From Edolisoma coerulescens (taxonomy: Eukaryota > Chordata > Aves > Passeriformes > Campephagidae), in NCBI GenBank assembly GCA_013397115.1, contig VWZW01005505.1:1387880-1451879 (forward strand): a DNA stretch of 64,000 bases. Direction: 5' to 3'. The notes under the pieces were generated by a model that searched no databases, had not been told where the DNA came from, and saw only the letters and a program-made list of their open reading frames with translations. Both the position numbers and the translations under genes were made by a program. Below, piece after piece: positions 59,784-64,000 of this stretch (positions within the stretch are counted from its first letter, which is position 1; the number at the start of each line of letters is the position of its first letter).

Positions 59784-62700
59784 TTAATTTCAGTCACATA
59801 TATGAAGTAGTGACATTATTATCAAGCATGCATCTGTTATTAGTTGTGCCTACGTGCCAGTGCACTTAAAAAATATTTTATGTTGGTTTATAGGTTTCCC
59901 TGGCCTGAGAAACAACTTTATAAGAATTTCCACTAGTCCCCCCTTTTTTTCTTTCTGAAATTAATTTCTTCACATTCAGCTGCAGTCACACTTCTGAGTG
60001 CAATGCAATATAGCATTAGGTGACAGTTTCAGTACTGAGAGCCAATTCCTGAGGGGAGAAGGCTGCTGGTGTTTCTCTCCTTGCTCTTGTTATCTCCTTC
60101 ACTGTTAGTGACCTTTGCTATTTTGACAAGTGCACAAGCATAGCCTTGTAACCCAGGGAGTATTGAGGTACAGTTGTAACAGGCTTAGAGGATTTATGTT
60201 AAACTAACAACACAGACTTCAAACAGGCTGGTCTTGACCAGCTTGGAGCTGCGTTTTAGCTTGTAATAGCAGTGATCAAATGACAGGTGATTATTACAGT
60301 CTTGCTTTTAGCTTTTGCTTACTTCTGTTTGGCTTTCTGGTGAAATGCCATGTTATATATCCTTTGTAATGAAGAGACAGTAATAGCAAGTATTTCCTCT
60401 TCGTAAAAAGAATTATCTGTGACCCTAAATAACAATAGAGTATTGAAAAGTATAGGCATGAGGTGATTGAAGGAACTTGAACTGTACGGGCACCGGCTAA
60501 TATTGGAAGTCCCAAGACCTCACCAATGGACATTACTAGTCATCAAAGAGATGCATCATTAAAAACTGTGTAAAACCAGTTTAAAGATCACAAAATTTAA
60601 CAAAATCCACAACCCAGAAAAGTCTCCAAATAGGTAAATACACCTTTTACTGTAAATTCAGATACAACAAGGACTTGCAAAGCAAAAAAGAGTAAGCCTT
60701 AGAGCACATTAGCAAGCATATGAAAGTGACTCCCAGCAATGCTAAAGTGAGGAAGAAGATACTATCAACATGATATTCTGGTGAATGAACTTGGGATTTT
60801 CACAGTTCATTGTACGCCCTTCCCAGACCATCAGCTTTAAGACCCAAAAAGACAGTGGTACAGTGAGCATAACACCAGAGAAAACTACACAGGGTTTTAA
60901 TAACTTTTTATGCATTTAATATATCTTCTAGATTTAAATTAATATGAAGTGAATTAACTCATTCCAACAAATGTTTGCATTTCCCAGACTAAATTTTCTT
61001 GATGTTTGAAGCTTTCTATTTACCATTCTGTCCATGCTGCTCTTTGCTGAGTTAAAAGATCTGATTTTTCTGTGTATTTTCGATTTCTGTTTGAGTTTCT
61101 ATTAAAACAGCCTCATTTGCTTTCTCATTCAGACAAATTTCTCTTTTCCTTAAATAGCTGCCATTCTATCTTGAAAAAAATCAGATTTTTAAAGAAATTC
61201 TTTCATATCTTCTACCAACGTTTTTTCTTCAGTAATTCAATACTTGTTAAGACTTCCCTGGAATTCCTACAATCTCTAAAAATTATTTACTACAGAAAAA
61301 AATGCATTCTTTAACTTAATGGGTCGATTTTGTTATACTTTGACTTTTTGTTACACTTTGACACAGGCTTAACTTATTTGTGCAGTGTGACAGCGACTAG
61401 TTGCTTGTACTGCAGTCAGTAACAGGTGTCTTATTTTTTTAGTGTGAAAAAGATATGTTTTAGCATTAAAGGTATGGATGTAACTCGACAAAAAAATTCA
61501 TACTTTAACTTCCTTTAGGGTTTTTTTAAAGTATCATTGTTTAAATTCTGGCAATTTACCATCTTTCAATATCGGATGAAATACACTCTTAGAATGGTAG
61601 ATACCGTGCCAGCATACATCCTATTTCTAAGAATCTCTTTCATTGCCATCCCAGGAAAATACAACCAAAGTGCAAGCATTCTAACTAGGGAGAAAAGTGA
61701 ATCTACTTATGTCTTTAAAAATTAAGAATCTGGCAGACTGTTAAACCAGATGCACAGTCCATTAAAAATAAAGCAAAGTTTTATTATCAGTATTTTTCAA
61801 AACCAGCTGCAGTTAGGAAAAGTGTTCCTTCCAACTAAAACATATGAAGGATACTGACAGCTGCCTTTTCCTGTACTTTCAAGCAGAAGAAGCATTTTTT
61901 AAATATCAGCAGTGTTTCAAATACTGTGAAAGTTTTGCCAACAAAACAGCCTGTACTAAAAAATGGAAGAGTGCATATCTATTGGCATTAATATTGTTAA
62001 TATATTTAGACTATTGAGTTCTACTAACTTTGAACATTTGCAATACACTGTCTTTCTAAGAAGTTTCCTTTAGCTAAGTGAATTGAGTTTCTGGTAGAGT
62101 GAAACATAAGATCACTATACAGAAAACATTTCATCTTTTTTTCTGACAATTGCAGATGAAACGCAGGACACTTTTCTGAAGTTGGAGTTTTTTGGCTTTT
62201 TTTTTTTTTTGATTGGTAAAAAGTGGCAGTTACGTTGCGGTATCATGGACTGGATTATATATTCAGAGTGGAACAAATTGATCCAAGTGGATATTTCATT
62301 TTGCAATAAAAATGGAAAATAATTAAATAGATAACAGTCATAATCAGATCTTAAGAAGTAGAGCCAAAGGAAAATTTTGAAATATCAGCAGAGTCTGTCA
62401 GAATCTTGGGAAGCCAGCGTGTATAGTTTTATTGCAAATGGAGTATTAATAACAGATATTTCAAGAAAATTTTGAGAATAGGTAAAGAAAAAATATGCTA
62501 GCTACCATAATAAGAATCACTTTCTCATAGCCAGTTTTACATGTTATATTTTGACTTCTGCTTCCTCATCAGGTTTGTTTAGGTGGAAGACGTTCAGCAA
62601 ATTTCCGCTTCAATTGCAATGGAATTCCCCAACAGCTTCAGCTCATTAAGTTCTCCACAGCTTCCACTTTAGATTTCTACCCTCTCTTACCTAATGAGGT

Positions 62701-63072
62701 AATAGTTCTTTTTTTTTGTACAGAGTTGTAATGAGGTTACTTCATAACCATATTACAAAAATACTCTGTGCTTTATGACTCACTTTCATCAAATATCATG
62801 AATGGCATTAAGAACACCAAGGTCTTTTGAATTTAATCAAAAAACCAGATTTTTAGCATAATTCAGGCTGTACTTTTAAAAGATGTGTTGGCACTTATTA
62901 CAGACCACTTATTGGTTTTCTAGTATATAAACAGTCATATAAACATCAGCAATAATGGTTTCTTGCCGCTTCTATTTTTTTCTTCCAGTACATACTTCAT
63001 TTCTATTTTAGTTTAGTCTAAGCATAATTTTGCTCTGATAAAACCATTCAGTCTTCAAGGCAAGCCTGAATA
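59784..63072. other. Gene-free A/T-rich host DNA
   Basis: No supported gene or transposon beyond the exon-like segment at 62.57 kb. Open frames up to 80 codons have A/T-driven composition (Phe, Lys, Leu, Ser). Confidence 0.5.
62573..62698 (+). other. Exon-like segment (candidate only)
   Basis: Exactly 126 bases (42 codons, phase 0 at both ends). It lies between a pyrimidine-rich acceptor (CTTCTGCTTCCTCATCAG, ending 62572) and a moderate donor (GAG then GTAATA). The frame from GTT to GAG is open and the peptide is varied, with two Cys and a hydrophobic end LDFYPLLPNE. I do not recognise it. A phase-symmetric length and better base balance than the flanks make it worth testing. However, an open run of 42 codons is not rare by chance and no partner exon is visible. 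Confidence 0.2.
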
Positions 63073-63220
63073 TTTTTCTTTTTCTTATTCTTTTTCTTTT
63101 TCTTATTCTTTTTCTTTTTCATTTCCTTTTCCTTTTCCTTTTTCTTTTTCTTTTCCTTTTCCTTTTTCTCTGTCGCTTTTTTCCCCCTCTCTTTCTTTTC
63201 CTTATTTTTTCCTCTTCCCC
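63073..63220. repeat. Pyrimidine-only tract, TTTTTC/TTTTCC units
   Basis: About 150 bases nearly all C or T, built from TTTTTC and CCTTTT hexamer-like units with two TTATTC interruptions. The other strand is purine-rich. Mirror-symmetric parts could form triplex DNA. Likely a variable simple repeat. Confidence 0.9.
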
Positions 63221-64000
63221 AAGAAGAAACGGGAATTTAAACATAGTTCTGACTGTCTTTTCACAAGATTATGAACAGATTTGGCTTATCTGATCCATAG
63301 AAGCTGTTTTCTAAACTTTCAATAATAAAATGTATCAAATCACAAAGTTTTACCTTTCATTGGTGCACTGTTTTTGTCTCCTTCAACATGCATTTTCATG
63401 CCTTTCCTTCCAGGACTTTGTTCTGCTCTGGACTTCTCTTCCAAACTGTCTCATTTTCCTAAACATAATTGTACTTCTTTTGCAAAAAACACTATATTGT
63501 ATGATTTTAAATTACTGGTAATACAATTCTTTCTGGCTCATGAGTCTTTGTCAATTGAAATTATTTTTACTTTTAAAATGTTGCAGTGAATGTTATCTCC
63601 TACATGCAACTAACATTTTGTTCATTTCATTAAAACAGTTTCATTCAATAAAGTTTTCTCAAACAGTCTTTGCAATCTGTTTATAATTACTCCATGAATG
63701 GAAAATGTGATTTATTTCAGTATGTTGATTCCAGATGGTTGCCAGTGAAGCATATGTACCTATGAATCTTGTAAAATCTTTTATATTTCTGTAGTCAGTA
63801 CCCTCCTGTAAGAATCTTCTCTTCAACTATGAAATTCAAGAAACATTTATAACATCTTGAATATTATGATCTACAGATTAGATGGAGAGTCAGAAATATT
63901 AGATATATAACCATAATTACTGGTGTTGAGCAGTTTTGATAATATAAGCGATAACTTAATCCAGGAGATTTTGATACCAAATCTTTATCCGAGCCCTGTG
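63221..64000. other. Gene-free A/T-rich host DNA
   Basis: No gene, RNA or transposon recognised to the window end. Two overlapping plus frames of 63-71 codons (63330-63589) carry no known domain. Confidence 0.5.

Noticed and set aside
1..64000. CRISPR array, operon, phage or other prokaryotic-type system
   Set aside because: No regularly spaced repeats, no dense coding and no ribosome-binding context; repeat content is that of a bird nuclear genome.

Overview
The window looks like A/T-rich, gene-free nuclear DNA from a bird, most likely a neoavian and possibly a songbird. The evidence is the repeat content. CR1 LINE pieces carry the bird-type 3' end built on the TTCTATGAT motif. A short element at 2.6 kb joins a tRNA-Ile-like head to a CR1-like tail, like the zebra finch SINE TguSINE1. 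Near 59 kb there is an ERVL-class endogenous retrovirus fragment with a tRNA-Leu-type primer binding site. These assignments rest on family patterns I recognise, not on a search.

No protein-coding gene can be supported. The longest open frame is 138 codons (44780-45196, minus) and matches nothing I recognise. Several of the others are explained by CR1 reverse-transcriptase tails, a C/A-rich tract or the LTR. Four plus-strand segments (6681-6817, 9562-9673, 10071-10167, 62573-62698) have plausible splice signals around an open frame. The first three do not join in one reading frame, so they are at best candidate noncoding exons.

Layout: 1-15 kb is mostly unique A/T-rich DNA with the SINE, a short CR1 tail, the three exon-like segments and a hairpin. 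15-30 kb holds one old, decayed CR1 (15.5 kb), a possible second (18.1 kb) and a diverged tandem duplication (25.6 kb). A 600-base CR1 lies at 29.9-30.5 kb. 30-52 kb is unique DNA with microsatellites, a homeodomain/octamer-dense stretch at 43.1-43.3 kb and an unexplained G/C- and CpG-richer patch at 44.75-45.4 kb. 52.7-59.8 kb is a retroelement cluster: a plus-strand CR1 split by a minus-strand CR1, two further minus-strand CR1s and a minus-strand ERVL piece (LTR, primer binding site, broken gag-like start). 60-64 kb is unique apart from a long pyrimidine tract at 63.1 kb.

There is no operon, CRISPR array or other gene system. The clearest results are the SINE, the nested CR1s and the ERVL fragment. 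The most open questions are the CpG-richer patch, the possible enhancer at 43 kb and the exon-like segments.
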